A DNA stretch of 64,000 bases. Origin: Diphasiastrum complanatum (taxonomy: Eukaryota > Streptophyta > Lycopodiopsida > Lycopodiales > Lycopodiaceae). Where the stretch lies: assembly GCA_029204225.1 (NCBI GenBank), contig CM055108.1, positions 47,474,815 to 47,538,814 on the forward strand. The letters are read 5' to 3'. Positions 9,640-20,649 of the stretch are shown in pieces. Position 1 is the stretch's first letter. Every line of letters starts with the position of its first letter. The notes beneath the pieces were generated by a model that ran no database searches, was not told where the DNA came from, and saw nothing but the letters and a program-made list of their open reading frames with translations. Made by a program: the position numbers and the translations under genes.

Positions 9640-10060
9640 GTCCAAAATCAAGTTGTCTTGCACCAGACAATCATAGCTCAATTTTCTTGCTTTCTTCCAC
9701 TTCCTTGTCTCACCAAATTCCTCATCTTGATCAATCGTATGACCATCCATATGATTATGCTGAGCATGTTCCCAAGTGGATTAAGGTTTTTCATGCTTTG
9801 AATCAAGTATTGGGATGAATTAAATTGTTCCTTCCTTCTCATGTTCCACCACATGTGGTGTGTGATCATCATCAAAGATCACATCCCGAATAATGATCCT
9901 ATTCATGCTTGTAAGATCATATAGTCTATAAGCTTTCTATTCCTCATTGTATCCTAAGAAGATACACTTTCTTGAGTTTTCATCTAAATTTTGACTATCA
10001 TCCTTGGGAACATGTACATAGGTTGTACAACCAAACACATAGCTTGCTCTAGCTCTCTTC
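9640..10060 (-). pseudogene. Ty1/copia integrase-to-RT linker fragment
   Basis: On the minus strand the frame runs VFGCTTYVHVPKDD, then KCIFLGYNEE (stop) KAYRLYD, then RDVIFDDDHTPHVVEHEKEG. This is the standard end of the copia integrase region, where FLGY…KGYR and SRDVIFDE motifs are found. One TAG sits where Gln fits. Both ends are truncated. Confidence 0.8.
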
Positions 10061-10179
10061 CAATTGTTGTTCACATGGATCATACTCTAGTTGCTCTAGC
10101 TTGCTCTAGCTTGCTTTGACTCTCCTCCAATTGATGTTCACATGGAGCCATACTCACTTTAGTCCCTTTGCCAAGGATC

Positions 10180-11170
10180 GAATCAAAATAGTTAAGCAAT
10201 TGGTATGGATGTATGTTGTACTATGAATGCTTGGGTGCCACAAGCTAGTCATCCCTGTGGTAACTTTTGTGCCACCTCTAGTTCAAATGGTTTGATTAGT
10301 CTTTCACCCCCATACCTGAGTCTATATTACTCAAATTTGATGCCTAACGTGTGATTTTGGTCATTTCTCAATGTTCAGAAAAAAGAGTAATGATACTTCT
10401 ACTTGGATTCCCAACATGTGATTTTAATCTTTATGGCTCCACATAATGGACGAGTGATCAAACTTGGTATATTAAGATTGCTTTTGTTTGATCCCTTGCA
10501 GATGATAGATAACTAAAAAATGATGTGTTCAAATCAACACAACTCAATTTTGACCATTATCATTAGAGATTGTTCCTAAAGAGATCAAAATAGTGCAATC
10601 TTGAGCTTACACATATGAGAAAGTACAAATTTGATGCCTTTCACTCAAGATAGCCGAGACTCGATGCCTAGCATGTGATTTCAGTCCTAATCACTCGACA
10701 TAGTTGATAGATTGTTCAAACTTAATCTGTCTCAAATTTAGAACAGTTAGGTTTTGAGTTTCATCTGGGCTCATTGATGTAATTGGGCCCTACACCCAAA
10801 ATGACTCAAATTTCATGTTTATCACTCGAGATAGCTCAAACTTGATGTCTACCACTTGAGATAGCTCTGTTGTGATGTCTGTGACTTGAGATAGCTCAAT
10901 TTTGGATAAATATTGAATTCTTGAACATTTAAAGGCATTTAGCTAACTCAAAGTTCATGATTATGATTCAAAATAGCTCAAAATTGATGCCTAAGATGTG
11001 ATTTTGGTAATTATGGCTCAATAAATCAAATTGGAGGCCCAATATGTGATTTTGGTCTTTATGGCTCCACGCATTGCGTGATCAAACTTGATCAATCCCA
11101 ATGTAGTGGCCCATCTCTACTCTCCAAATTTTTGAGCTCCCAATTGAGTGGCTGAATGCAAATGAGTAAA
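10180..11170. repeat. degenerate short-motif repeat region, left
   Basis: Variants of 'ACTCAAATTTGATGCCTAACATGTGATTTTGGTC' (quoted here as ACTCAAATTTGATG and CATGTGATTTTGGTC) and of CACTTGAGATAGCTCAAA recur about every 60-150 bp. The same wording returns in direct orientation at 20700-21240. I see no coding potential in it. Confidence 0.6.
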
Positions 11171-11259
11171 CTTGAACCTTGGCCTATTCCCTTTCAATCC
11201 AAGAGACTCATCAACTCACCTAGAGAGAGATATGGTCAATTATATGGAGAGCAATAGAG

Positions 11260-11300
11260 CATTAGAGGAGTTCTTAATATCAAAAAGACCCTTTGTAAAG
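11260..11300 (+). repeat. left arm of a ~40-bp inverted repeat bounding the 9.3-kb gene block
   Basis: The arm reads CATTAGAGGAG, then AATATCAAAAAGACCCTTT. It matches the reverse complement of 20588-20627 with only a few differences. It lies just outside gene A, at the inner edge of the degenerate repeat. I could not define a clean target-site duplication. Confidence 0.5.
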
Positions 11301-11724
11301 ATACTTTTATTTTTTTCTTTAGTTTCGACCATCACCAGGCCCAATCAAAATGCACAGATTTGAAATCTACGTAACGTAGTTCAAATTAACTAAAAAATAA
11401 AAATGCAATATAGAAAACTTTGAAATTTGTGTCCGGGCAGCATGGACGTATCCCATTGGTTTCTTTTTCCTGCCCGACACGTGCTAATTTGCCTGATGTC
11501 AATATCTCAAGTTAAATTTATTTTACTATGCTGGTTAGTGTAATGAAATTTTCTAACTATACTAGTTACAATTATAGAAATATAGTATGTACAGTTACAT
11601 AAAATATGGTATACGCAGTAACTGTGACTATGTTGGCATTCACATTAGATTAAATGTGATACGAAAAATTAAAATCAAGTAACATATCAGAGAGATTTTT
11701 GGCGCCCAAGCTTTGAAAATAGCA
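11301..11724. other. left subterminal non-coding DNA
   Basis: AT-rich with no coding frame. It contains GCCCGACACGTGCTAA at about 11475-11490, a CACGTG palindrome like those in the spacer at 14995-15824. No other structure seen. Confidence 0.4.
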
Positions 11725-13096
11725 ATGGCGAGGACACCCAGATCTACAATCGATTCTGTGATTCTTTACAATGAGAAAGATGAAGCTGATAACTGGAAGC
11801 CAACAAAATATACGAAGAACTCATGGCTATTGCTGCATCCATCATCAAAGGGCAATTTTTGACAAAAGAAAAGAGCAAAAATGACTTACAAATCTTATTG
11901 GAAAGCAAAAATTTTGGAGTTTAAGACTACCCCGGGAGGTCAATCAATATCAGAAGTCTTAGTGCAACATGTATATATGCATTCAAGAATCAAAGTACAT
12001 GATATCAATCCTCATGATCATAAAAAATGTAATTGTAAGTATATCAAAACATATGCACTCTACAGCAATCATAGGTGATTTCCTTTATTGATGCTCTTTA
12101 GATTATGATTTAAATGCTTCAACATTGTTTTTTTATTTCAGATTTATATCCATCATGCATAAGTGAATGGGAGCCGCACAATCACTTGCAGGAATATTAG
12201 ATGTGATTCACTCTGATGTTGGAAAGCTACAATACAAAGAAAGAAGTTCAAAGGAACTTGCAGATTGTGGTATCTGTTTTTATGAATCTTTATATACGCC
12301 ACAAACAGATGAAGGTTTTGGCAAGCTCGAAGCAATTCCATTGTCTAGTTTTCAAAGTGATGAGTGGCCTACTCCTGACAGCATTGTTTCTAAATCCTTG
12401 AGATGCAAGCTACTCATTGATATTAAAAATGCTATGAAGATAAGCACAGGCTCGAAAATTGTTCGCCTAAGTTGGTTTATCTCATTGCATACATTTGCTG
12501 ATTTTTTCTTGAGTGCTAGTGTTCGTAGGACACCAACTTTATTTGTTTGCAAGGATTTATCATATGAGACTTTGTCAGATCTCATGGATCAAGGCTGGGA
12601 TAGTAAAACAAATAATGACATAGAATGCATGATTAAAAAGTCCTCAATGATCTTTCATTATCATATCAAAAAGCAAATGCTCAGTCTCACATCTAGCTAC
12701 CAAAGATACAAGAAAATTGAAGGTACATGGCTACCACTGGATCAAGACTTTGAACTAAATGGTCACACAAACCCAATGGAGATAAGTATTATCTACAATG
12801 CGGAATATTTGACTATGGTTGAGGTGGAAGAGCACTGGAAGCTTGATTTTATCAGAACAGAGCTCATGCTATTACAAACCAATCTACCAACATATTTCAG
12901 ATTTATCATCAACGGAAGACTCGTAAGTACTTTATGTTTATTGCCATTTCAAAATAGAACAAAATAATAGAAAATGTCATCATTTACAATCGCACATTCA
13001 GTAATATTTGCCATGTCACAGATGCGAAAAAGACAGGAGTTGATAACGTGCTGCAAAGATCTACCTACAACAATCACCATTGTGGGAGAACAATAG
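11725..13096 (+). pseudogene. gene A: spliced gene of unknown function in the 9.3-kb block
   Basis: Proposed exon 1 is 11725-12034, starting MARTPRSTIDSVILYNE. It has one in-frame TGA near codon 46 and ends at a strong donor (GTAAGTAT). Exon 2 is 12142-12922, preceded by TTTTTTTATTTCAG; its open frame from 12167 has 252 codons. The donor after NGRL is GTAAGTAC. Exon 3 is 13022-13096, in phase, and ends at TAG. Exon 1 and exon 2 do not share frame as drawn, so there is a frameshift or an unseen splice. No domain is recognised. Its 3' end converges on gene B 196 bp away. Confidence 0.55.
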
Positions 13097-13292
13097 TTTT
13101 AAATAAACTTTAGTAAAAATCTATGCATACACCCTTTCATTCAATAAATGAAAGCCCAAGTTGGGCATCTATACATGTATTTTGTGCTCCCAAATTCATA
13201 AACTGGAGCAGCATTTGATATATCAATGTATATTTTTCTATGAAGTCTATACATGTATTTTTGTTTTATGCTTATCTATATTTTTTCTGATC

Positions 13293-14994
13293 TTAATTTA
13301 GTACAACTACATCCTTTGCACCATCATCAATAACGGGAGGCTGAAGCCTTGCCCGAGCCAGTATACTCAAGATAATTTCTTGTCTAAAAGTGTAAACTGC
13401 AAAATAGAACATTCATGTATTAGTAATGGCCAATAACATCACTAGAATAGAAAACTAATCATGATTCCAAAATAAGAATAAACAGAATTTATTACCTTAG
13501 AAATATCACCATTTTGTTGAAGGATGAACCACTCAAAAAACAGCTTGGCATTGTACAATGTGTATCACCCACAACTGAATGAATTATTTTGCTGGGGTGA
13601 CTGCAAAATAATTCAGCACACAAGAAATTAATTATGAAACAGAATGAATTAGATTGAGAATTTTTCATTAGAATACTGATTTCAAAATGCTATTAAGAAA
13701 GAAGAGTTTACCTCCAAGCTGACGATCTGCCAGTCTACGGAATGAGAAACGTCTGTAGGAATATATTTACTTAGATATGGAATGAATATATCTACATCCT
13801 TATGCATATTTCTCGCCGAATTCATCTTGACACGAGAGCATTTAATAATATTATTTATAGATATCTTAATAGAGATCAAGTTTAAACTCCAGTGGTCATT
13901 GCAAAATAAGATTAAAAGTACTTTAGCGGCAATTCTGAGAACTATTTAAATTGAAAATGTCAATGTTAATGCATAAAATAGGAAGAAGCACTTAATATAT
14001 CTTACTTGGTATGATAAGGAATGACCAGATACTTTGTTGCTGGTGTGAATCCACTTGTCAGGCACTATGACAATGTGTCATTATTCTCCTTGAAGGCCTG
14101 GAGCATAAAGTTACTCAGCACCAACAACTCATTTGATGAATCTCTTGCAATGTCAAATTGCAAGAGTGTCAACCCGGACTCTATCACAAGATCACTGATA
14201 GAAGCTCGTCTGTCTTTGAGATCCAGACAATCTAGAACTCTAAAATTAATACTAAAATCAAGTTCTTCTAGTCTAAAACAAAAAGGAGTACCAATTGTAT
14301 CTATAGCATCCGATATGTCTTTCTCAAATTTAAGATAATCATCTGAATCTATATATGTATAGAAATTGGGAGGAGGAGGAGGAGGAGGAGGTGGAAGTGT
14401 AGTATCTACAGCAATATTAGGAGTATCCAATACAGAGGTAGCTATATTTACAACATTATCAACAACAACATTATCTACAATGGATTCTGGGATAGGCTTC
14501 ACTTTCTTGGGAGCATGCTTGGGGGTTGTCTGCTTTCTAGGACGCTTCGTAGGAAGATGAGTCCTATCTACAAGAGTTGGTCTACGAGCAGCAAGCTGGG
14601 ATACATGTAACCTACAGTACCTATCCCTCATTCTGATCATAAGGTGAAAATCCTTTGGCATTATGGTAACCCTCTTGGTATAGATGGCAAGCAAAAAAGA
14701 ATCCTAAAAAAAAAGGTTAATATAGTCTTTAGCAGTCTCCTGAAGGCACTGAAGAGCACTCGGTGTGAATCTAACGTGCTGTCTGAGATCATTTTTTGTT
14801 ATGTTCCGGATAGCACGGTAGAATGGAGCTCTTGGGATCAACAGAGCTGTTGACCTCTGATACTTGCGTATCTCAGAGAGCCACCTGCTGCGGTTGTGCA
14901 TTCTAGGTCTAGCAGGGGGTGTGATGGCAACCGCAGGAGATGAGGATGAGCCAAGAGAGAAGAAGTCTCTCCTTGTCTGCTTTCTCCTATCCAT
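13293..14994 (-). pseudogene. gene B: histone H3/CENH3-like fold joined to an Ulp1 (C48)-like domain
   Basis: Proposed exons are 14994-14006, 13934-13712, 13600-13496 and 13396 to about 13293, about 470 codons. Junctions 1-3 keep frame with GT-AG introns; the frame of the last exon is uncertain. Residues 41-125 are a histone H3 fold: EIRKYQRST, LLIPRAPF, then KRVTIMPKDF. LLIP, a lengthened loop 1, DS before αC-type LLAI and KDF recall CENH3. Then come a basic Pro/Lys linker, Pro9 (about 201-209) and an Ulp1-like region: YLVIPYH, CNDHW (His about 344) and PQQNNSFSCG (Gln 407-408, Cys 414). The Asp normally near +17 from His reads Lys. In-frame stops: TAG 14704-14706, TAG 14065-14067, TGA 13565-13567. 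The histone assignment is firm, the protease likely, and the fusion as one protein is inferred from splicing. Confidence 0.72.
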
Positions 14995-15824
14995 GGGCGT
15001 GAACTATGTGATAGCGGACTTATGCATGAAGGTTAGGATGAGAAGGAAGGGATGATAAAGGACTCGCAGAGGACCGCTATGTATGGACAGAATGTACGGT
15101 ATATCAGACCTATGCAAGCCGATTATCAGAGAGAATGATTAGATTTGAGGAAAGACGCACAAGTGCGATATGGGATGACACGTAGGAAGACGTATCGGAC
15201 CTGTGCGCATGGAAGGTAGTAGGAAGAATTTTGATCGTGAAGGGCACACACAAATGTGATATACGGAGCGAAAAAAAAAGTGAAAAAGATTCATTGAAAT
15301 TTGTGATTTTATATCGGGGTTCGCACGTGCGAAAGAACGTCCTATCAATGTGTGAGAGTTGTACAGACAAATGCGAGAGCAACACGTGTCACTCTGTCAC
15401 ACTACACGTGTGGGATTTGTACGATCGAATGCGAGCGCGACACATGTTTATAAGCACTCGAATAAACACACGACACGTGCTAGGTGTCATTTCACACGTG
15501 TGCAGGTGTCATCTCACACATGCCTATGCCTGTTGTCGAATTGAAAGTAGACACATGTCATAAGTCCGTTGACCACATGTGCAAAAATTTAGTATAAATG
15601 GCATGGAAACCAAATAATTTTTTACCTTTTGCGTTCTCAAAATTCATGACATATCGCTTTCGTGCACGCTCATTTCTGTCCGTTTGCTTGCAAGTATACC
15701 TACTCGCGCACAAGTGCGATATTCTGTATTTGTCTACCGTACATATCCATCTTCTGCGTCATTTTGATTGTTAGTTTTGGTTCAGTTCTCCCGTGCACAC
15801 AAGTGCGATATTCACGCTACTGCC
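14995..15824. promoter_or_regulatory. divergent spacer between genes B and C, rich in CACGTG/CACATG palindromes
   Basis: This 830-bp spacer separates two divergently read genes. It carries many E-box/G-box-like palindromes: GCACAAGTGCGATAT-type words near 15160, 15705 and 15795, a variant at 15248, TCGCACGTGCGAAA near 15320, and ACACGTGT/ACACATGT words near 15390, 15410, 15445, 15475, 15495, 15520, 15550 and 15575. The density suggests a shared control region or a protein-binding array. No TATA box is clear, apart from TATAAATGG near 15593 ahead of gene C. Confidence 0.5.
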
Positions 15825-17344
15825 ATGGTTTCTTCCTCATCATCCTCACGAGAATCATGCTTGAGTTCATTTCTGAGTGAATTTGGGATTACTGAAAATC
15901 TGGACTACTTCCACAGCCTATTCAGGCCATATCTACATGTTTTCAGGACTGCACAACCAAATTCTGACGTATTTTATGAACATTATGTCAGATTCAGAGA
16001 TATACTTAGCAAGCTTGTTTTCTCCATAGGTCAACTCCAGTACATGCATTATACTGATCTTGTTCATTTCTTCCCAACTTTTAGACATAGACCGGATAGA
16101 ATGTTCACCAAATTGTTTGATCTTTTCAAAAGTAGTACTATGTGTCCGTATTGCAACAAGAAATGTCGATTGGTTGAATATCAGAGTGGTTTCGTATTTT
16201 TTTTGTTAGTTCAGATCCCAGATGATGATGAGTTTCATGTTGTTGACCCTCCTTTTGCACCCTCGTCTATTCAGTCAGCCATTAAGGATATCAGTCACTT
16301 TCGTATTGACACTCCTGATAAAGAAAGTGACTTCATTGATTTAAATACTGATGTTCTCCGGGATTCTTTCATTGGCCAAAATACATCTGATGATGAATCC
16401 AAATCTATGGAGGACTCGGAATGTCTTTTCAATTTGCTTGTATATTATATTAATGACGATGTATATTTTACTACTGCTGATTTATGTAAATTTTTTGACT
16501 ATCGTGAGGACGAGGTTCTATGCTTATTATCCGGCACAATTTTCAAATTCTCCGACTTTGTAGATTTTGAGACAGATGACGACCTTGTTGCTGGTATTGA
16601 TTTTGATGATGAGGAGGGTCTTATGACCGGTGAAGAATGTCTGAATAAGACTTTATCAAATATAGCTGAGGATGGGCAAGGCAGACCATCCGATGAAGAA
16701 TTCATGACATTTCAATCCCAGATGGGCTTCCCTTGTCCATCATTAATGCATTTCACTGATGATTCCACTTCAGTACGTGGTCATTATATTGATCATCCTG
16801 ATCTGGTTGCTGCTGATGATGAAGAATGTGTAACTGTTTAATCTTCCTTGCATTTGAATATTTTCAATCAGTAAATGTGTTTTTGCTAACATATTTCCTA
16901 TTGCAGGATGCTCTCATAATAGATGATTTTGCTACGAGATGAGGTGGTTTCAGACAACACGCATCCTCATTCCAGGGGGACAATGGACTGGGCCACTATC
17001 TTTGGCATTTCTTGAAGAGTGAGATTTGTATTGCTCATTCCAAGCTGAGCCCAGTCAGGGAGAGTCTTATAATGGCAATTAAAGCTTTATCATCCTATTT
17101 AGGAGGACATAAATCTGTTAAGACAAATAAGATCATTTTTGTCAAAAGATCTTATGTTTTGAACATTTTAGGCTTTACTGATGGGAATGTTCCTTTAAGG
17201 AGCTCCCATTATTCATTGTATTCCACTTATATTGAGCTTAGTGGAAATAAGGATAATGCACATCTATTAGATGCATACGCTAGCAGAGAATTTCTTCATG
17301 ACAATACTACCATAGAATCCGATACAAGATCTGATGATGAATAG
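15825..17344 (+). pseudogene. gene C: acidic spliced protein of unknown function in the 9.3-kb block
   Basis: The likely start is ATG 15825 (MVSSSSSSRESC), 19 codons inside the longer open frame. The frame is open to 16841, with a CPYCNKKC zinc-ribbon-like motif about 105 residues in and an acidic second half. A likely intron lies between GAATGT|GTAACTG at about 16831 and ATTGCAG at 16907. Splicing it continues the frame into DALIIDDFATR, one TGA, then a 130-codon stretch ending at 17344 (TRSDDE). The TGA may be Arg CGA decayed. I recognise no family. Its 3' end converges on gene D. Confidence 0.55.
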
Positions 17345-17456
17345 TTGACACTTTGTATAATACAATTAATACATTTACATTGGGTATTGCTCCTCTCTTG
17401 TTCAATGAATTTGCAAAGCAATTCTGAACATGTCATGATGATCTTCTACTCAGCAA

Positions 17457-19971
17457 TCATCTAATTTTCTCTTCATGTATGAACTTGCATGCTTTTCTAA
17501 ACTTGTTGTATTGTGTGGACTTTGTTATATGTCGAATCTTAACTTTGCGGTAGAACCACTGAAACAATTGACAAATGTAGTTTCGTTTTTCATTGGTTCC
17601 TCCATGTTGTGTATTTCGATGAAATGCTGCTCGTGCTTGCCAGTGTGACTTCTCCATCCCTTGTGATGACCATACACTCAAGCCTCCATATGTATTTGCA
17701 AAAACTGTTGTATGATCTCTTAGTATGTGCTGCATATGTCAAAATCATAATGTTAGTCTTATGTTTAGATCTAAATATATATGAAAATTTGAAAGCATTT
17801 TGAAAATTTTATACTAACCATGTAATGAGATGTGATCTTCTCCCCATGCTTTTGATATTGCATTAACAAACTCGACACAAGTCCTTTGGACAACTTTCTT
17901 ATCAATATCAGAGTATTTTTCTTTTCTTAAAATAACAATCATACTATCAAGCTTTTTCCATACATCAACTTTTAGTACTCTGGTTTTGCCGTCTTTCTCG
18001 AAGTCCTGAGTGGCAGCAATAATATCTGTCCAGACTGAGTGTTGAATATTAGAAGCCTTACCAGTATTGATAGAAAACGATGTGCTTTTGCTCCTCCTAT
18101 GCTTGGCTTAGTTGGCATGTTCCCATTCTTTCCTGAAAGCTTTTTCATCTTTTTGAATTTTGACATGTCCTTTATGGAGTCCTGCTTTTGATAAGATATC
18201 TTCTAATTGAGAGATAGCTTCCTTTTCTAATGATGCTGGCTTAGTATTCCCAGCAAAAACTATATGAAGATAAATGATCTTTTCTATTAATCTAACTTCT
18301 GCATGAAGAGTGCAAACATGCACATTTTTTAAGGGGATAGGTAGCACATGCTTCCAATTTGGATCTGCATATTCTTGAGTAATTCATGTACTCTTAGTTA
18401 CATCTTTTGCCATTTTCATGTAGTACAAACAACGGTGTTTTGATGTAGCACCGTGAGAGACATTATACATACATTTCAATGTTTTCAAATCACCTGCTAA
18501 GTGCCATTCAACATTGAAGTCTCCAACTCCTGGAACATTGAGAAGTCCGCCATCCATATGGTCCTTGATGATCCTAGGATAAGATGTCCTTGAGAATATC
18601 CATGATAATATATCATGATCCTCTTTTAGCACTCTTCCAAAAAAATTAATCAGACTTAATTTACAATGTATTAATACTATTCAACGAATGTAATGTAATA
18701 ATGAGGCTAGTTACCTGAAACGCTGCCAACCACCATATATCATTTTCTGACTGGACACTGAATCTGAAATCTTCTTGGTTCTCTGTTTGTGATAGAGCAC
18801 CATTCATGAGAGTTATACTAACCCTCTCCATCTTCTGTCCTTTCACAATTTCTGACTCATCTAACTTAAGTACTATGATTATTTTGCCAATCACCTTTTC
18901 ATAGGTTATATCATAGAATGTGACGATGTATCTCAGCAAGTAATTTAGATCAACAAATAAATTGTTTGATGAATTATAGAATATCGATCTTCCATCAGTT
19001 TCATACACCTCCTCAATATGAAATGGAGTTCTAGTGATCTTACGCATACCTATGTTTAATGTATCCCTCTCTTTCTTCGAGTGGTATGTCCTAGGGATTG
19101 GGACTTTTCTAATTTGAACTTGCTTAAAAGCTTCTCTAATTAGTTTAAATATTGTTGCATATGCTTCACTACTAATACCTGCAAAATCACAAGCACCTTG
19201 AACTATAGTCTTATCTAAAATATTTTGAATGTCCACCATCAAAGACTCTGCTATTTTACACTTTACATTTGAAATCTTATTGTTCATCATGATACGCTCA
19301 GTGTATTTGCAAGTCAATATTGTGCCCAATGACATTCCTAGTGAAGCATTGTCTTTAATATTCTGAGGAGTACTAATGCAGATCTGCAAATAAAACAGAT
19401 AGTTAACAAAAAATCACCATAGCTGAAATTAAATCCAAATGTCATTGAAAAACTTACAAAATATAGAATATGCTTACTTGAATACACAGATCCTTCTATT
19501 TCGATAACCTCCTTTTGAAAGCGCTTGAATATCCTTGCAACTTTGTCGCTTTCGCTTCTTACTTTCAGCCTTCTTCTATACCAAATCCACATCCTTTAGT
19601 AATTGTAAGTTTTCAATACGAATAGATTGTAAGACTGATTGCATTTGCTCTAGTTCTGATTTGATATTGACTGCTATCTTCTATAATAATTCATTATTTT
19701 TTTTAAGTTGTTCATTTTCTTCTAACGTCTTTTGGAGATGACAATCTCTATTCTGACAATAAGAGGATATCCGAATTAACTCACCTTCTAAAAAGTGAAC
19801 TTTATTCATATAAAGTTGTTTTCCATGGTTTTGCAATCTTTCACAATATCCTAGTAATCCACTATGCCCATTGCATATCCATGTAACTAAATGAGTTACT
19901 GAAGAGAATGTGGGATGTGTCAAAGTGCTTGGATCTTGTGGATATAATGTTCCATCTGTCCACAAATCCAC
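17457..19971 (-). pseudogene. gene D: multi-exon transposase-like gene in the 9.3-kb block
   Basis: Approximate exons: 19971-19478 (Cys-rich start, coiled coil, KKAESKKRKR basic patch), 19383-18715, about 18632-17822 and 17735-17457, about 750 codons in all. Donors GTAAGC (19477) and GTAACT (18714) and acceptor TTTGCAG (19384) are clear; the others are not. Distinctive segments in order are KIIIVLKLDESEIVKGQKM, FNVEWHLAGDLKTLK … GATSKHRCLYY, VCTLHAEVRLIEKI and VWSSQGMEKSHWQARAAFHR. This layout (Asp strand, 'W-x-L-x-x-DLK', His-rich helix, 'S-Q-G-x-E') looks like an uncharacterised transposon-encoded protein, but I cannot name the superfamily. In-frame stops: TAG 19681-19683, TAG 19576-19578, TGA about 18380, TAA about 18106. 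Confidence 0.55.
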
Positions 19972-20587
19972 GTTTTTCTTTCCTTATGCCCTGTAACGAG
20001 AACGATCTTCAGCAAAATATTTGAACTCCTTTGCCTCCTCTTCTCAGCAAAGGTGCCAAATCAACAGGGATATCCACATGTAGATGATATAATGTCATCA
20101 TCAAAAAAATAATAGAGTAATCAGTTGCATCAAAGTACTATGACCAGATTCTATGAAGCAAAACAAAATACTCATCTTTGATTATATTATATACTATGTA
20201 CAATCAATCCAATCTCCATTGCTTGTATGCTTGATTCAAATTTGGAAATTCCGCTCATTTTTTCATTCCAATAGGTAGTTGGCGCTCATATTTCCATTCT
20301 CGTGGAAGGAATGCATATGTAAACATTTTGCAATTTTTCCTAATTCGAATTTGGGGATGGCAGTCATATTCTAGATCCAGTGAAAATATTGCCCTTTTCG
20401 TACCAATGGAGGGAATATTTTTGAATTTAGTCAAGTTATACTGCAAACTATTAACAGTTCTTAACTATGACTATAGACACTGTGGTTAGATCATTGGGAG
20501 TTGGGGAGGCCTTGGGAGTGGTGTGGGCAAGCAAATAAACAATATTGTTTTATTTATTTTGATATTTTTGTATATCCTACATGGCAT
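19972..20587. other. right subterminal non-coding DNA of the 9.3-kb block
   Basis: AT-rich and no supported gene. It would hold the promoter of gene D. No clear TATA box or repeat array like that at 14995-15824 was seen. Confidence 0.35.
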
Positions 20588-20627
20588 TCCTTAAAGGGTC
20601 TTTTTGATATTGAGATCTCCTCTAATG
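20588..20627 (-). repeat. right arm of the ~40-bp inverted repeat
   Basis: AAAGGGTCTTTTTGATATT … CTCCTCTAATG is the reverse complement of the arm at 11260-11300, with a few mismatches. The arms are 9.3 kb apart and enclose genes A to D. Confidence 0.5.
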
Positions 20628-20649
20628 AGAGGAAGGGAGGTATATAAAG

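Noticed and set aside
10180-11170. CRISPR-like array
   Set aside because: Repeat units are degenerate, irregularly spaced and in plant nuclear DNA. No direct-repeat/spacer regularity.
14366-14560. Plus ORF starting with a glycine run
   Set aside because: It is the antisense of the Pro9 tract in gene B.
13293-14994. Gene B as the host's functional CENH3 gene
   Set aside because: It has three in-frame stops, a divergent tail and a long C-terminal Ulp1-like region, and it sits among mobile-element genes. A working CENH3 would end after the histone fold.
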